Below, piece by piece: positions 17,879 through 29,191 of a stretch of 64,000 nt of DNA. Made by a program: the position numbers and the translations under genes. The first letter of the stretch is position 1, and each line of letters starts with the position of its first letter. Location: the NCBI RefSeq assembly GCF_000759435.1, contig NZ_JRJG01000024.1, forward strand, positions 1 to 64,000, in the 5' to 3' direction. The notes beneath the pieces are model-generated. The model was not told where the DNA came from and ran no database searches. It saw only the letters and a list, made by a program, of their open reading frames with translations. This stretch comes from Hoeflea sp. BAL378. GTDB taxonomy: Bacteria > Pseudomonadota > Alphaproteobacteria > Rhizobiales > Rhizobiaceae.

Positions 17879-18991
17879 TCAAACCGAAAAACTCATGGTC
17901 TGCTCTGGCGACCAGGACAGGGTGACGTCGTCCTTGGGCTTCAAGTCCTCGACCCCGCCGGTGAGCACCACATCGGCCTCGATGAGTTCTCCTGCTTTGT
18001 CCCGGACCAGAACGCGGCTGTTGGCGCCATTGAACAGGATGCTGTCGATCCTGCCTTCGATGACATTCTGGCCGGCAGCGCCTGTCGGGGCCTGTCCGCC
18101 CGCTCTCGCGGCGGTGATGAATTCGGGGCGCACGAAGACATGCACAGCGTCGCCGGCGCTGGGAGCACCCGCGCCGCGAACCGAGCCGCGGATGATGAGA
18201 CCGGCATCGGTCGCAACCTCCACGGCGCCGTTCTCGACGCGGGTGACCCGGCCCGCCCAACGATTGGTGTCGCCCACGAAACCCGCGACAAAGGCGGCCG
18301 CGGGCCTGTGATAGAGCTCCTGCGGCGTGCCGATCTGCACGAACTTGCCCTTGTCCATGATCGCGACATTGTCGGACATGACCAGTGCTTCGGACTGGTC
18401 GTGGGTGATGTAGACGAAGGTGGTGTCGAACTGGTGCTGCAGGAGCTTCAGTTCGATCTTCATGGCTTCACGCAGTTTCAGGTCGAGCGCGCCGAGCGGC
18501 TCGTCGAGCAGCAGCACGTCCGGATCGAGCACCATGCAGCGGGCGATGGCGATGCGCTGCTTCTGGCCGCCCGACAACTGGCTGATTTCCCGGTTGGCGA
18601 CATCGGGCAGCGAAATGCGCGCGAGAACATCGTGCACCTTGGTGCGGATCACATCTCTGGACGCGCCGGCGCAGCGCAGCCCGTAGGCGATGTTCTCATA
18701 GACGTTCATCATCGGGAACAAAGCGAGGTGCTGGAACACCATCTTGACATTGCGCTTGTTGGGCGGCGTGCCGATGACCGACTTGCCCTTGATCCGGATG
18801 TCGCCGGACGACGGCTGCTCGAAGCCGGCGATCATCCGCATCAGGGTCGTCTTGCCGCAGCCCGACGGGCCGAGGATGGAGAAGAAGGATCCCTTGGGAA
18901 TCTCGAAGGAGACATCATCGACGGCCCTCACGGACCCGAAGTGCTTCTTGATCTCGATACATTCCAGATCGTTCTCGGTGGGTGATTGCAT
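17879..18991 (-). CDS. ABC transporter ATP-binding protein, PotA type
   Basis: A 370-residue ATPase. Walker A is GPSGCGKTT (about residues 40-48), the Q-loop is MVFQHLALFP, the signature is LSGGQKQRIAIARCMV, Walker B is VLLLDEPLGALD, and the switch His is in YITHDQSEAL. Residues from about 240 form the TOBE regulatory domain (GFVGDTNRWAGRV onward). It energises the PotB/PotC-type permease pair. It is separated from the upstream binding-protein gene by a 108-bp gap holding a GC-rich hairpin. Confidence 0.9.
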   Translation of the reverse strand: MQSPTENDLECIEIKKHFGSVRAVDDVSFEIPKGSFFSILGPSGCGKTTLMRMIAGFEQPSSGDIRIKGKSVIGTPPNKRNVKMVFQHLALFPMMNVYENIAYGLRCAGASRDVIRTKVHDVLARISLPDVANREISQLSGGQKQRIAIARCMVLDPDVLLLDEPLGALDLKLREAMKIELKLLQHQFDTTFVYITHDQSEALVMSDNVAIMDKGKFVQIGTPQELYHRPAAAFVAGFVGDTNRWAGRVTRVENGAVEVATDAGLIIRGSVRGAGAPSAGDAVHVFVRPEFITAARAGGQAPTGAAGQNVIEGRIDSILFNGANSRVLVRDKAGELIEADVVLTGGVEDLKPKDDVTLSWSPEQTMSFSV

Positions 18992-19037
18992 CAGGTCGCC
19001 AGCGCCTTGTCGTCGGAAGTCTTTGAAGTTTTCGGCA

Positions 19038-19066
19038 GGGCCGCGCGCGGTGGAATCGCGCGGCCC
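19038..19066 (-). terminator. Hairpin downstream of the PotD/F-type gene
   Basis: Arms GGGCCGCGCG (19038-19047) and CGCGCGGCCC (19057-19066) pair perfectly around a 9-base loop in the gap between the binding-protein stop (19100) and the ATPase start (18991). There is no clear T run. It may protect the mRNA 3' end or partly terminate transcription, raising binding protein over transporter. Confidence 0.55.
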
Positions 19067-19099
19067 CGCCCTGAGCAGGCAATCAAGCCCCGGTGAGGC

Positions 19100-20176
19100 T
19101 CATTCGGCGCCGGTGGCGGCCTTGATCTTTTCCAGCGTCTTGCCTTCCATGTCCTCGACACCTGCCGGGATGTTGGCAAAAAACTTGAGGTTGTTCATGT
19201 CTTCGTCGGAGAAGGCGGCGTTGACGGCGGCCTTCTTGTCATCCGGCAGCAGGTCCTTGGCGCCCTTGACGGACGCCATCGAGCCGGTGCTGGCCGACAT
19301 GATCTTGACGTTCTCGGGCTCGAGCACGAAGTTGATCCACTTGTAGGCGGCATCGTCCGCCTCGCCCTTACGCGGAATCGCAAAGGTGTCGATCCAGGCC
19401 AGCGCCCCGGTCTTCGGCGGCACGAAGACGATGTCCTTGTTCTCGCCATAGAGCTTGTAGGCGGTCGAGTCCCAGGTTTCCGAGGCGACGATTTCGCCCG
19501 ACATCATCATCGCCGAAAGATCGTCGCCGCCCTTCCAGTAGGCCTTGAGATTGTCCTTGCAGGCGATCAGCTTGTCGGCGACCTTGTCGAGGATCTCCTG
19601 GTACTTGTTAAGATCGGCATAGGCCGCGAACGGATCCTCGCCCATGTCGAAGGCCATGCCGAGAAGGATCGTGCGCCGCATGCGCATGGAGGTCTTGCCC
19701 TTGTACTGCGGATCGCAGAGATCGCCCCAAGCCGCGACATCCGGCGCCATCGCCTTGTTGGTCATCAGGCCCGACGTGCCCCACTGATGCGGCACGGCAT
19801 AGACTTCGCCGTCGATGGTGGTGTTGGCCTTCACGCCGTCGAGCAGTTCGGTCTGCATCACGTCGGTGTTGATCTTGGACAGATCGAGCGGCTTGTAGAT
19901 GTTGTATTCCTGCTGAACGGCAAAGATGCGGTCGTGACTCGGCTGGGCCAGGTCGAAACCGGCGCCGCCGGTGGCGCGCAGCTTGGCGATCATTTCCTCG
20001 TTGTTGGAAAATGTCACCTCGACGGTGATGTCGGGATATTTCGCTTCGAATTTCTTGACCAGCTCATCAGGAGCGTAAGAGCCCCATGTCAGAAGACGCA
20101 GTGTTTCTGCCTGCGCCGGTGCGGCTGCCATGACGGTTGTGGCCAGAAGCCCGGCCATTGCTAATTTCATGATCAT
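19100..20176 (-). CDS. ABC transporter substrate-binding protein, spermidine/putrescine (PotD/PotF) type
   Basis: A 358-residue periplasmic protein with a Sec signal (MIMKLAMAGLLATT, APAQA, cleavage about residue 23). The mature start ETLRLLTWGSYAPDELVKKF and the PSHDRIFAVQQ and PHQWGTSGLM segments are typical of PotD/PotF-family binding proteins, which take polyamines, or in relatives other cationic or amide ligands. It is first in the importer operon and is followed by a hairpin. The flavin oxidases downstream fit an amine substrate, but this is inference. Confidence 0.87.
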   Translation of the reverse strand: MIMKLAMAGLLATTVMAAAPAQAETLRLLTWGSYAPDELVKKFEAKYPDITVEVTFSNNEEMIAKLRATGGAGFDLAQPSHDRIFAVQQEYNIYKPLDLSKINTDVMQTELLDGVKANTTIDGEVYAVPHQWGTSGLMTNKAMAPDVAAWGDLCDPQYKGKTSMRMRRTILLGMAFDMGEDPFAAYADLNKYQEILDKVADKLIACKDNLKAYWKGGDDLSAMMMSGEIVASETWDSTAYKLYGENKDIVFVPPKTGALAWIDTFAIPRKGEADDAAYKWINFVLEPENVKIMSASTGSMASVKGAKDLLPDDKKAAVNAAFSDEDMNNLKFFANIPAGVEDMEGKTLEKIKAATGAE

Positions 20177-20316
20177 GTTCGACTCCCTTTGAACCCTCTG
20201 AAAATCAGCGCATTCTTGCTTATAACCCGCGCGGATCGTAGGAAGCCTAGCCGCTCATTGGCCTGCACCTCATATCCATTATAGATATTTTTCCATACCA
20301 ATCGCGCCGGCGGCTC

Positions 20317-21789
20317 TTACTTGAGCAGTTGCGCCATGACCTCCATGCCCTGCTTGATTTCGCCCTCGCTGGCCGCGCCATAGCCGATGACCACGCCCTT
20401 GCGCGTAATCGGCGCCAGGCAATAGCGGCCGATGCCCGACAGGGTGAGGCCCGCCGCGCCGGCCGCCTTGATGAACGCCGCCTCGTCCCGTTCCGGATCG
20501 GCGAAATAGCCCACCGTGTGAAATCCCGCCGAGGCGCGCTGCACGAGCATGTGCGGCTCCAACTGCCTGGCGTGCTTGTGCAGGACCTCGTGCCGCCGCT
20601 TGTAGTGCTGCCGCATGGTGCGGATGTGCGTCGAGAAATGCCCTTCGTCGATGAAATCCGCCACGACGGCCTGCGGCCAGGTCGGCACGCCGCTCAAGGC
20701 GGAGGTAAACACCATCGACATGGCCTCGACCATGCTCGGCGGCGCGACCAGGAACCCCAGACGCAGCGAGGGGAACAAGGTCTTGGAGAAGGTTCCGACA
20801 TAGATCACCCGGTGGTGGGTATCGATGCTTTTCAGGGTCGGAAGCGGTTGGTCGCCGAAATAGAAATCGCCGTCGTAATCATCCTCGACGATGAAGGCGC
20901 CGGCCCGGTCGGCCGCATCCAGCAGCGCCAGGCGGCGCGACAGGCTCAGCACCTTGCTCAGCGGCTGCTGGTGCGACGGCGTGACAAAGGCCAGCCGGAA
21001 ATCCGGCGCTTTCTCGAGCCCGTCCTCGACGACGATGCCCTCGTCATCCACCGCGACCGGAACGAGCTCGGCGCCCTGCGAGACGAACGCGTTGCGCGCG
21101 CCGATGGCGCCCGGGTTCTCGAACCAGACCTTCTCGCCCTGATCGAGCAGCATGCTGCCGATGAGCGAGAAAGCCTGCTGGGCGCCGCCGACGATGAACA
21201 CATGCTCCGGGTCGCACTGGATACCGCGGCTGGCGTTGAGATGCGCGGCGATCGCCGCACGCAGCCGCTGCAGTCCGAACGGGTTGCCATATCCCATGAT
21301 CGCATCCCGGTCCGTCCGCAGATGCCGGGCCGACAGCCGCGCCCATTGCGCCATCGGAAAGGAATGGAGCGCGGGAAGCGCGGTAACGAAGGCCTGCGAC
21401 TTGTTCGGCAGGCGCCGGCGCTCTGCGAACAGGCTGCACGCGCGCTCGGTCGAGGACGACAGCCGCGGCCGGTCTTCGGGTTCGCCTTCGGCTTTTTCGG
21501 GTCTCACCTTCGCCCGTCCCGTCATGGTGTGGCTGACATAGGTCCCCGCGCCGATCCGCGATTCGAGCAGGCCTTCGGAGATCAGGCGGCTGACCGCATC
21601 GAGCGCGGTTGTCCGCGACACGCCGATGTCGTTGGCCAGAGTGCGCGTGGCCGGAAGCCGCTCCCCGCCGCTCAGTCCGCCCGACAGGATGATGTCGCGC
21701 AGGCCCATATAGAGCTGGACGCTTATTTTCCGGTCCTGCGACCTGTCGATCCGGATCGAGGACAGGATCGCGCCCGCCTTGGTCTTCAT
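20317..21789 (-). CDS. MocR/PdxR-type regulator (GntR winged helix plus aminotransferase-like domain)
   Basis: A 490-residue protein. Residues about 15-85 form a GntR winged helix (LYMGLRDIILSGGL, LPATRTLANDIGVSRTTALDAVSRL). A linker leads to a fold-type I aminotransferase domain (about 125-490) with the PLP-binding Lys in YVGTFSKTLFPSLRLGFL. MocR regulators sense amino-containing ligands through PLP chemistry. The gene is divergent from the enolase-superfamily gene and lies just upstream of the polyamine-type importer on the same strand, so it may control either or both. An interrupted inverted repeat at 21836-21861 is the probable binding site. Confidence 0.9.
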   Translation of the reverse strand: MKTKAGAILSSIRIDRSQDRKISVQLYMGLRDIILSGGLSGGERLPATRTLANDIGVSRTTALDAVSRLISEGLLESRIGAGTYVSHTMTGRAKVRPEKAEGEPEDRPRLSSSTERACSLFAERRRLPNKSQAFVTALPALHSFPMAQWARLSARHLRTDRDAIMGYGNPFGLQRLRAAIAAHLNASRGIQCDPEHVFIVGGAQQAFSLIGSMLLDQGEKVWFENPGAIGARNAFVSQGAELVPVAVDDEGIVVEDGLEKAPDFRLAFVTPSHQQPLSKVLSLSRRLALLDAADRAGAFIVEDDYDGDFYFGDQPLPTLKSIDTHHRVIYVGTFSKTLFPSLRLGFLVAPPSMVEAMSMVFTSALSGVPTWPQAVVADFIDEGHFSTHIRTMRQHYKRRHEVLHKHARQLEPHMLVQRASAGFHTVGYFADPERDEAAFIKAAGAAGLTLSGIGRYCLAPITRKGVVIGYGAASEGEIKQGMEVMAQLLK

Positions 21790-21835
21790 GCCGATTCCTT
21801 CGCCGCCGCTTAAAATTGGTTTGCAAGCTTTGCCA

Positions 21836-21861
21836 GATTGGACCTTATCGTAAGTCCAATC
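21836..21861. promoter_or_regulatory. Candidate MocR operator
   Basis: GATTGGACCTTA (21836-21847) and, inverted, TAAGTCCAATC (21851-21861) form a near-perfect dyad (one extra base in the left arm) between the divergent MocR and enolase-superfamily genes. TTGGAC-TTA resembles TauR/MocR-type half-sites such as CTGGACYTAA. Position and similarity support an operator; binding is not shown. Confidence 0.5.
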
Positions 21862-21905
21862 GAGCCGCTACGGTCCGCCTCACCATCGGCATGGAATCGC
21901 ACCTC

Positions 21906-23012
21906 ATGAAAATTTCCCGCATCGAAACCTTCACCAACGAGTTTGTCTGCTTCGTCAAGGTGACGACCGACACCGGCGACATCGGCTGGGGCCAGGTGGC
22001 GCCCTATCATGCCGACATCACCGCACAGGTCGTGCACCGCCAGGTCGCGCCGCATGCCCTGGGGCAATCCGCGCTCGACATCGATCACCTTGTCGACCTC
22101 ATCCCCGAACGGGAGCACAAGTTCCCCGGCTCCTACGTCAAGCGCGCGCTCGGCGGGCTCGACACCGCGCTCTGGGACCTGCGCGGCCGGCTGGAAGGCA
22201 AGCCCGTGTGCGAACTCATCGGCGGCACGCCGGGCACGATCCGCGCCTACGGCTCCTCGATGAAGCGGGACATCACCCCCAGGGACGAGGCGGCGCGGCT
22301 GAGCCGGCTGCGCGACCAGTTCGGGTTTGATGCCTTCAAGTTCCGCATCGGCGCCGAGGTGGGGCGCGGCAGGGACGAGTGGCCCGGACGGACCGAGGAG
22401 ATCGTCCCGCTGATGCGCAAGACGATGGATGACAGCGTCGCGCTGCTGGTCGACGCCAATTCCTGCTACGCGCCGGACCAGGCCATCGAGATCGGCAAGA
22501 TGCTCGAGCAGCACGGCATCAGCCATTACGAGGAGCCCTGCCCCTATTGGGAGTACGAGCAGACCAGGAAGGTGACCGAGGCGCTGTCGATCGATGTCAC
22601 CGGCGGCGAGCAGGATTGCGAACTGCCGAACTGGCGCTGGATGATCGACATGAAGGCCGTCGACATCGTCCAGCCCGACATCTGCTATCTCGGCGGCCTG
22701 ACCCGCACCTTGCGGGTTGCGGAGATGGCGCACAAGGCCGGCCTGCCCTGCACGCCGCACTGCGCCAACTGGTCGATGGTCACCCTGTTCACCATGCACC
22801 TGCTGCGCTCCATCCCGAATGCGGGAAAATATCTCGAATTTTCCATCGAGGGCGAGGACTACTATCCCTGGCAGGACGGCCTCTTCGTCACCTCGCCCTA
22901 CGAGATCGTCGACGGCAAGGCGACCGTCACCGATGCGCCCGGCTGGGGCGTGGAGGTGAGCCCCCTCTGGCTCGACCGGTCCACCCATCAGGTCAGCTCG
23001 CTCGGCGGCTGA
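21906..23012 (+). CDS. Mandelate racemase/muconate lactonizing enzyme superfamily protein
   Basis: A 368-residue enolase-superfamily enzyme. The second-shell and metal residues are recognisable: base-type Lys in FKFRIG, metal ligands in LLVDANSC (Asp), HYEEPCP (Glu) and VTGGEQD (Glu), and a general-base His in PCTPHCANWS. This is the pattern of acid-sugar dehydratases and related racemases; the exact substrate is unknown. The ATG at 21906 gives the usual MKISRIETF N-terminus; an ATG at 21891 is also in frame. It faces the MocR gene across a likely operator and is followed by an aldo/keto reductase. Confidence 0.85.
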   Translation: MKISRIETFTNEFVCFVKVTTDTGDIGWGQVAPYHADITAQVVHRQVAPHALGQSALDIDHLVDLIPEREHKFPGSYVKRALGGLDTALWDLRGRLEGKPVCELIGGTPGTIRAYGSSMKRDITPRDEAARLSRLRDQFGFDAFKFRIGAEVGRGRDEWPGRTEEIVPLMRKTMDDSVALLVDANSCYAPDQAIEIGKMLEQHGISHYEEPCPYWEYEQTRKVTEALSIDVTGGEQDCELPNWRWMIDMKAVDIVQPDICYLGGLTRTLRVAEMAHKAGLPCTPHCANWSMVTLFTMHLLRSIPNAGKYLEFSIEGEDYYPWQDGLFVTSPYEIVDGKATVTDAPGWGVEVSPLWLDRSTHQVSSLGG

Positions 23013-23101
23013 TCCATGAGGGAGGGAGTTCTCCGCCGCACCGATGTGCAAAGTTGCGGCGGCGAATTGTCGAACGGCGAATCCGCGGCTAGAAGGGTGG
23101 G

Positions 23102-24094
23102 ATGAAACATCGTCATCTGGGAACATCCGGCCCCCGCGTTTCCGCCATCGGGCTCGGCTGCTGGAACTTCGCGGGCCCCTACGGGCCGACCTCCGAGCAG
23201 GAAAGCCACGAGACCCTGGCCGCGGCGCGCGACCTCGGCATCGATTTCATCGACACCGCCAATGTCTACGGCATGGGCGTGTCGGAGAAGGTCATCGGCA
23301 GCTTCCTGAAGCGGCACAAGGGCGCATTCAGGATCGCCACCAAGGCAGCCATCCGCCGCGATCCGTCCACCGGAGTCCGCTTCTTCGACAACGGGCCGGA
23401 TCATCTCCGCAGCGAGCTCGAGAACTCGCTGCGCAATCTCGGCGTCGATCATGTCGACCTGTTCTACATTCACAGGCGCGAGGCGGAGCGGCCGATCGAG
23501 GAGGTCATGGACACGCTTCAAGCCTTCAAGCAGGAAGGCAAGATCGGCGGCATCGGCTTCTCGGAAATCGCGCCGGCCTCGCTCCGTCTCGCCCATACCG
23601 TTGCCCCGGTGAGCGCGGTCCAGAGCGAGTATTCGCTGTGGACACGGCAACCGGACCTCGGCATGGTGCAGGCCTGCCGAGATCTCGGCGTCGCTTTTGT
23701 CGCCTTCTCGCCGCTCGGGCGCGGCGTCTTCGGCGCCAAGGCCCCGGATCCGGCGGAGTTTGGCGAGGGCGACTTCCGCAAGACCAATCCGCGCTTCCTC
23801 GAGCCCAATTTCTCCCGCAACATGGCGGCCATCGCCGCGTTCAGGGACTATGCCCGAGACCTGGGCGCAACGCCGATCGCGCTGGCCATCGCCTGGCTCC
23901 TGTCGCGCGGGCCGCATGTCATCCCGATTCCCGGCACTAGATCCGCCGCGCACCTCGCGGACTGCGCGGATGGCGTCTCCCTGGACCTCACCGCGGACCA
24001 CCTCGCCGAGATCGAGCGGATCCTGCCCACGGGCTTCGCCCATGGCGCCCGCTACTCCGCCGACCAGGCGATCGGCGTCGAAAGCTACTGCTGA
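23102..24094 (+). CDS. Aldo/keto reductase
   Basis: A 330-residue AKR of the COG0667 group. The tetrad is visible in FIDTANVYG (Asp and Tyr), IATKAAI (Lys) and LFYIHRRE (His). The YSLWTRQPD and FVAFSPLGRGVFG segments and the cofactor loop IPGTRSAAHLADC are standard. Unlike the two AKRs at 5471 and 11068 it has YIHR rather than QFHWW, so it is a different subfamily. It lies 89 bases after the enolase-superfamily gene on the same strand and may act on that enzyme's keto product. Confidence 0.87.
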   Translation: MKHRHLGTSGPRVSAIGLGCWNFAGPYGPTSEQESHETLAAARDLGIDFIDTANVYGMGVSEKVIGSFLKRHKGAFRIATKAAIRRDPSTGVRFFDNGPDHLRSELENSLRNLGVDHVDLFYIHRREAERPIEEVMDTLQAFKQEGKIGGIGFSEIAPASLRLAHTVAPVSAVQSEYSLWTRQPDLGMVQACRDLGVAFVAFSPLGRGVFGAKAPDPAEFGEGDFRKTNPRFLEPNFSRNMAAIAAFRDYARDLGATPIALAIAWLLSRGPHVIPIPGTRSAAHLADCADGVSLDLTADHLAEIERILPTGFAHGARYSADQAIGVESYC

Positions 24095-24103
24095 AGGCCA
24101 CGA

Positions 24104-25591
24104 TCAACCGCCGCTGAACAGCGGGAAGCTGACGCCCAGCGCCCAGGCCAGGCACAGGCCCAGCCCGACGCCCGCCGATAACGCGCCGCACCGCTGCGCG
24201 ATCCAGCGCCCCATCAGGCCGTGCACCAGGAAGAACAGCACCAGCACCGGCAGGATGATGAACAGGAACATCAGCCGCTCCGGGTCGATCATGGCCGCGG
24301 CGCCGAGCGAGGCGAGGATCGCCACCCTCGCCGCGATCCGCCGCCACCACGCGCCACGGCCCGCGCCGGAGACCTGGCTGTCACTGACCATGAACGGCAC
24401 GGTGCCGATGGCCAGGATGGCGATGATCGCCAGCCGTTCGGCATTGGGCATGAAGCTCGCGGCATAGCGGTCCATCGCCGCTCCGAACACCACCACGCCC
24501 CAGCCCACGAGCGCCAGCACGGCGGCCGGCGAGAAGCCGCCGCGCCCGAGCCCGCCCCGCGCGACGAGCAGTTGCAGCCCGCCGTACAACGCCAGATGGA
24601 TCATCAGGTAATCGGCGACCAGCACCGGCAGGAACGGCACATAGAGGGTCGTGGCGACCAGCGGCACCAGCAGCGCGGGCGCCGCGACCGAGATCCAGAA
24701 CCGGCCCGCGGAGAGAGGCGCCGGCTCGCCCGCGGTCCCGGGCAAGAGCCCCACCAGCGGGCGCAGCAGCAGCACGATCCCGCCCATCAGCAGCAGGATC
24801 CACGGCCCGGGCGTCACGATCGGGCCATCGCTCTGCCGGCCGAAGGCCGCATCCAGCCAGTCCCTCGCCTCGCGCAGGGCCGTGCCGCTGTAGAGAACAC
24901 CGACATGCTCGACGTAAGGCGCGACGGCGGCCCGGCGCGTGACGCCGCGGGCCTCCACCGTCTGCCCCTCCCCGGCATCGGGCTCGACCAGCCGGACTGC
25001 GGAAAGCGCCTCCTGCCGCAGCCTGCTCTCCCACTGGCCGCTGATCGCCAGCAGACGCCGCGGCTGGTCCGCGCTCACCGCCTGGGAGAACATCGAGATC
25101 GCCACCACCGCGTCGACGGGCGTGCCCTGCCGCGCTTCTTCGATCGCCGCACGCACGATGACGTCCGTCGCCATCGAATGTCCCAAGAGCGCGATCCCGC
25201 CGGTCGCGTCCGGCAATCCCCGCCCGAATGCAAGGACGCGGCGGGTCTCCTCGACCAGAAGCGCGGTCGTGCCGTCGATGGCGGTCACATCTCCCGACAT
25301 TGGGGTGGGATTCCGCCCGTGGCCCTCGAAATCGAAGGACAGCACGGTGTATCCGGACTGCGAAAGTGTGAGCGAATAGGCCTGCATAAGTTGCCGCGAG
25401 CCGGCAAAGCCGTGCGCGATGACGACCAGCGGGCCGCTGGCGCCGTGTTTCAGGGTGAGCGTGACGGGCGTGGTGCCGACGTCGGACTCGACGATCTCCA
25501 GGCCGGACCGGCCACGTTCGAGAAACACCAGCGACAGCACGATCGCTATTGCCGCCAGCAGGCCAAGTCCCACGTTCCGGTTCACTCGCAT
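24104..25591 (-). CDS. Alpha/beta hydrolase with C-terminal multi-pass membrane domain
   Basis: A 495-residue protein in two parts. An N-terminal membrane anchor (about residues 6-24) leads into an alpha/beta hydrolase: oxyanion region VIAHGFAGSRQLMQ, FDFEGHGRNP and the nucleophile elbow LLGHSMATD with the catalytic Ser. The second half, about residues 250-495, holds some seven hydrophobic segments. The hydrolase should face the periplasm if the anchor is N-in. The ATG at 25591 is preferred because it begins just before the anchor; in-frame starts at 25645 and 25663 exist. Substrate unknown; possibly a lipid or small ester. Convergent with the AKR gene. Confidence 0.75.
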   Translation of the reverse strand: MRVNRNVGLGLLAAIAIVLSLVFLERGRSGLEIVESDVGTTPVTLTLKHGASGPLVVIAHGFAGSRQLMQAYSLTLSQSGYTVLSFDFEGHGRNPTPMSGDVTAIDGTTALLVEETRRVLAFGRGLPDATGGIALLGHSMATDVIVRAAIEEARQGTPVDAVVAISMFSQAVSADQPRRLLAISGQWESRLRQEALSAVRLVEPDAGEGQTVEARGVTRRAAVAPYVEHVGVLYSGTALREARDWLDAAFGRQSDGPIVTPGPWILLLMGGIVLLLRPLVGLLPGTAGEPAPLSAGRFWISVAAPALLVPLVATTLYVPFLPVLVADYLMIHLALYGGLQLLVARGGLGRGGFSPAAVLALVGWGVVVFGAAMDRYAASFMPNAERLAIIAILAIGTVPFMVSDSQVSGAGRGAWWRRIAARVAILASLGAAAMIDPERLMFLFIILPVLVLFFLVHGLMGRWIAQRCGALSAGVGLGLCLAWALGVSFPLFSGG

Positions 25592-25763
25592 CCGTGCCCT
25601 GCCGCTTCTCGCCGCGGCCGAACCTGTCCGCCGCCTGTCATGCATCGCCTGCCAAATGACCATCGATCCGGCGAAACCGCAACGTCAAACCGGCAGGTTC
25701 GCGCCCGGCAGCGCCCGGCTTCAAGCAGCCGCCCCCGTAACGGGCAGCGGGGTCCGGACATGG

Positions 25764-25796
25764 TTCGGGCGCGAATGGGAACCACCCGCGCCCGAA
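25764..25796 (-). terminator. Hairpin downstream of katG
   Basis: Perfect 10-base arms TTCGGGCGCG (25764-25773) and CGCGCCCGAA (25787-25796) with a 13-base loop lie 30 bases past the katG stop. There is no T run, so it may act as an mRNA end-stabilising structure rather than a classic intrinsic terminator. Confidence 0.45.
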
Positions 25797-25825
25797 ATGT
25801 CGTGTGCTCGTACCGGCCGCCCTGA

Positions 25826-28093
<2,268 letters not shown>

Positions 28094-28240
28094 TCATCCG
28101 GGATGAAGCCGGCCCGAAGCAGGCCCGAACCTGTCGCAGCAGGATCCAGGACCCGTCAAAGTCTGCTCCGTCCGCGCGGGCGCGAAGCGATAAAGCTGAA
28201 TGCTCTCCCAAATAGGTCCCTAGCATAGCAAAGCTGCGCC

Positions 28241-28274
28241 ATTGATTTAAGTTGTTTTTATTGATGAGATTGAT
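28241..28274. promoter_or_regulatory. ATTGAT repeats between katG and oxyR
   Basis: The AT-rich part of the 249-bp katG-oxyR gap holds three copies of ATTGAT at 28241-28246, 28260-28265 and 28269-28274, just before the oxyR start. They could be part of an OxyR or promoter region. I do not see the canonical E. coli spaced ATAG/CTAT box, so this is only a candidate. Confidence 0.25.
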
Positions 28275-28285
28275 AACCTGAAACT

Positions 28286-29191
28286 ATGAGGAACATGACG
28301 CTCAAGCAGTTGCGCTATTTCGAGGCGCTGGCCCAGCACCAGCATTTCGGCCGCGCCGCCAGCGCCTGCGCGATTTCCCAGCCGGCCTTGTCCGTGCAGA
28401 TCATGGAACTGGAGAAGTCGCTCGGGACGGATCTGTTCGAACGCGGCCGCCGTCAGGTGCGGTTGACCAATTTCGGCGAGGAATTCGCCTCGCGCGTGCG
28501 CACCATCCTGCAGTCGGTGGAGGAACTGGGCGAGCTGGCCCGCGCCTCCACCGACCGTCTGGTCGGCCGCCTTCGCCTGGGCATCATCCCGACGATCGCG
28601 CCCTACCTTTTGCCCGCGATCATCTCCAACCTGACCCGCATGAATGATGGGATCGATATCCAGGTGCGCGAGACCGTCACGCCCAAGCTGGTCGAGGAAC
28701 TGTCCGAGGGACGCCTCGACGCCGCCATCGTGGCGCTTCCGGTGTCCGAGCCGTCGCTGTCCGAAATTCCCCTGTTCGAAGAGAATTTCGTTCTGGTCAG
28801 GCCTCTCGGGGATGCCGGCAAGCCGGTGCCCGGCCATGAGGATCTGCGCGAGATGAAGCTGCTTCTCCTGGAAGAGGGACACTGCTTCCGCGATCAGGCC
28901 CTGTCTTTCTGCAACATCCAGTCCTCCCGCCCGCGCGAGATCCTCGACGCGAGCTCGCTGGCCACGCTGGTCCAGATGGTCGGAGCCGGCATGGGCGTCA
29001 CCCTGATCCCGGAAATGGCGATCGCGGTGGAGACCCGCTCGGCCCCCGTCTCCATTTCCCGCTTTGCCGCGCCCGAACCGGCGCGAACCATCGGCATGAT
29101 CTGGCGCAAGACCAGTCCCCTGGCCAAGCAGCTTGCCGAAATCTCCCGGGTGGTTCGCCAATCGGCCGGAGACTGGAGCCGCCCGGGATAG
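28286..29191 (+). CDS. oxyR: LysR-type hydrogen-peroxide regulator
   Basis: A 301-residue LysR protein. The N-terminal winged helix is TLKQLRYFEALAQHQHFGRAA and onward (residues 5-64), and the ligand domain spans about 90-295. Cys200 and Cys209 in EEGHCFRDQALSFC correspond to the peroxidatic and resolving cysteines of E. coli OxyR (199 and 208), including the surrounding Gly-His-Cys-Phe context. It should form a disulfide on peroxide exposure and activate katG, which is divergent across 249 bp. Confidence 0.93.
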   Translation: MRNMTLKQLRYFEALAQHQHFGRAASACAISQPALSVQIMELEKSLGTDLFERGRRQVRLTNFGEEFASRVRTILQSVEELGELARASTDRLVGRLRLGIIPTIAPYLLPAIISNLTRMNDGIDIQVRETVTPKLVEELSEGRLDAAIVALPVSEPSLSEIPLFEENFVLVRPLGDAGKPVPGHEDLREMKLLLLEEGHCFRDQALSFCNIQSSRPREILDASSLATLVQMVGAGMGVTLIPEMAIAVETRSAPVSISRFAAPEPARTIGMIWRKTSPLAKQLAEISRVVRQSAGDWSRPG

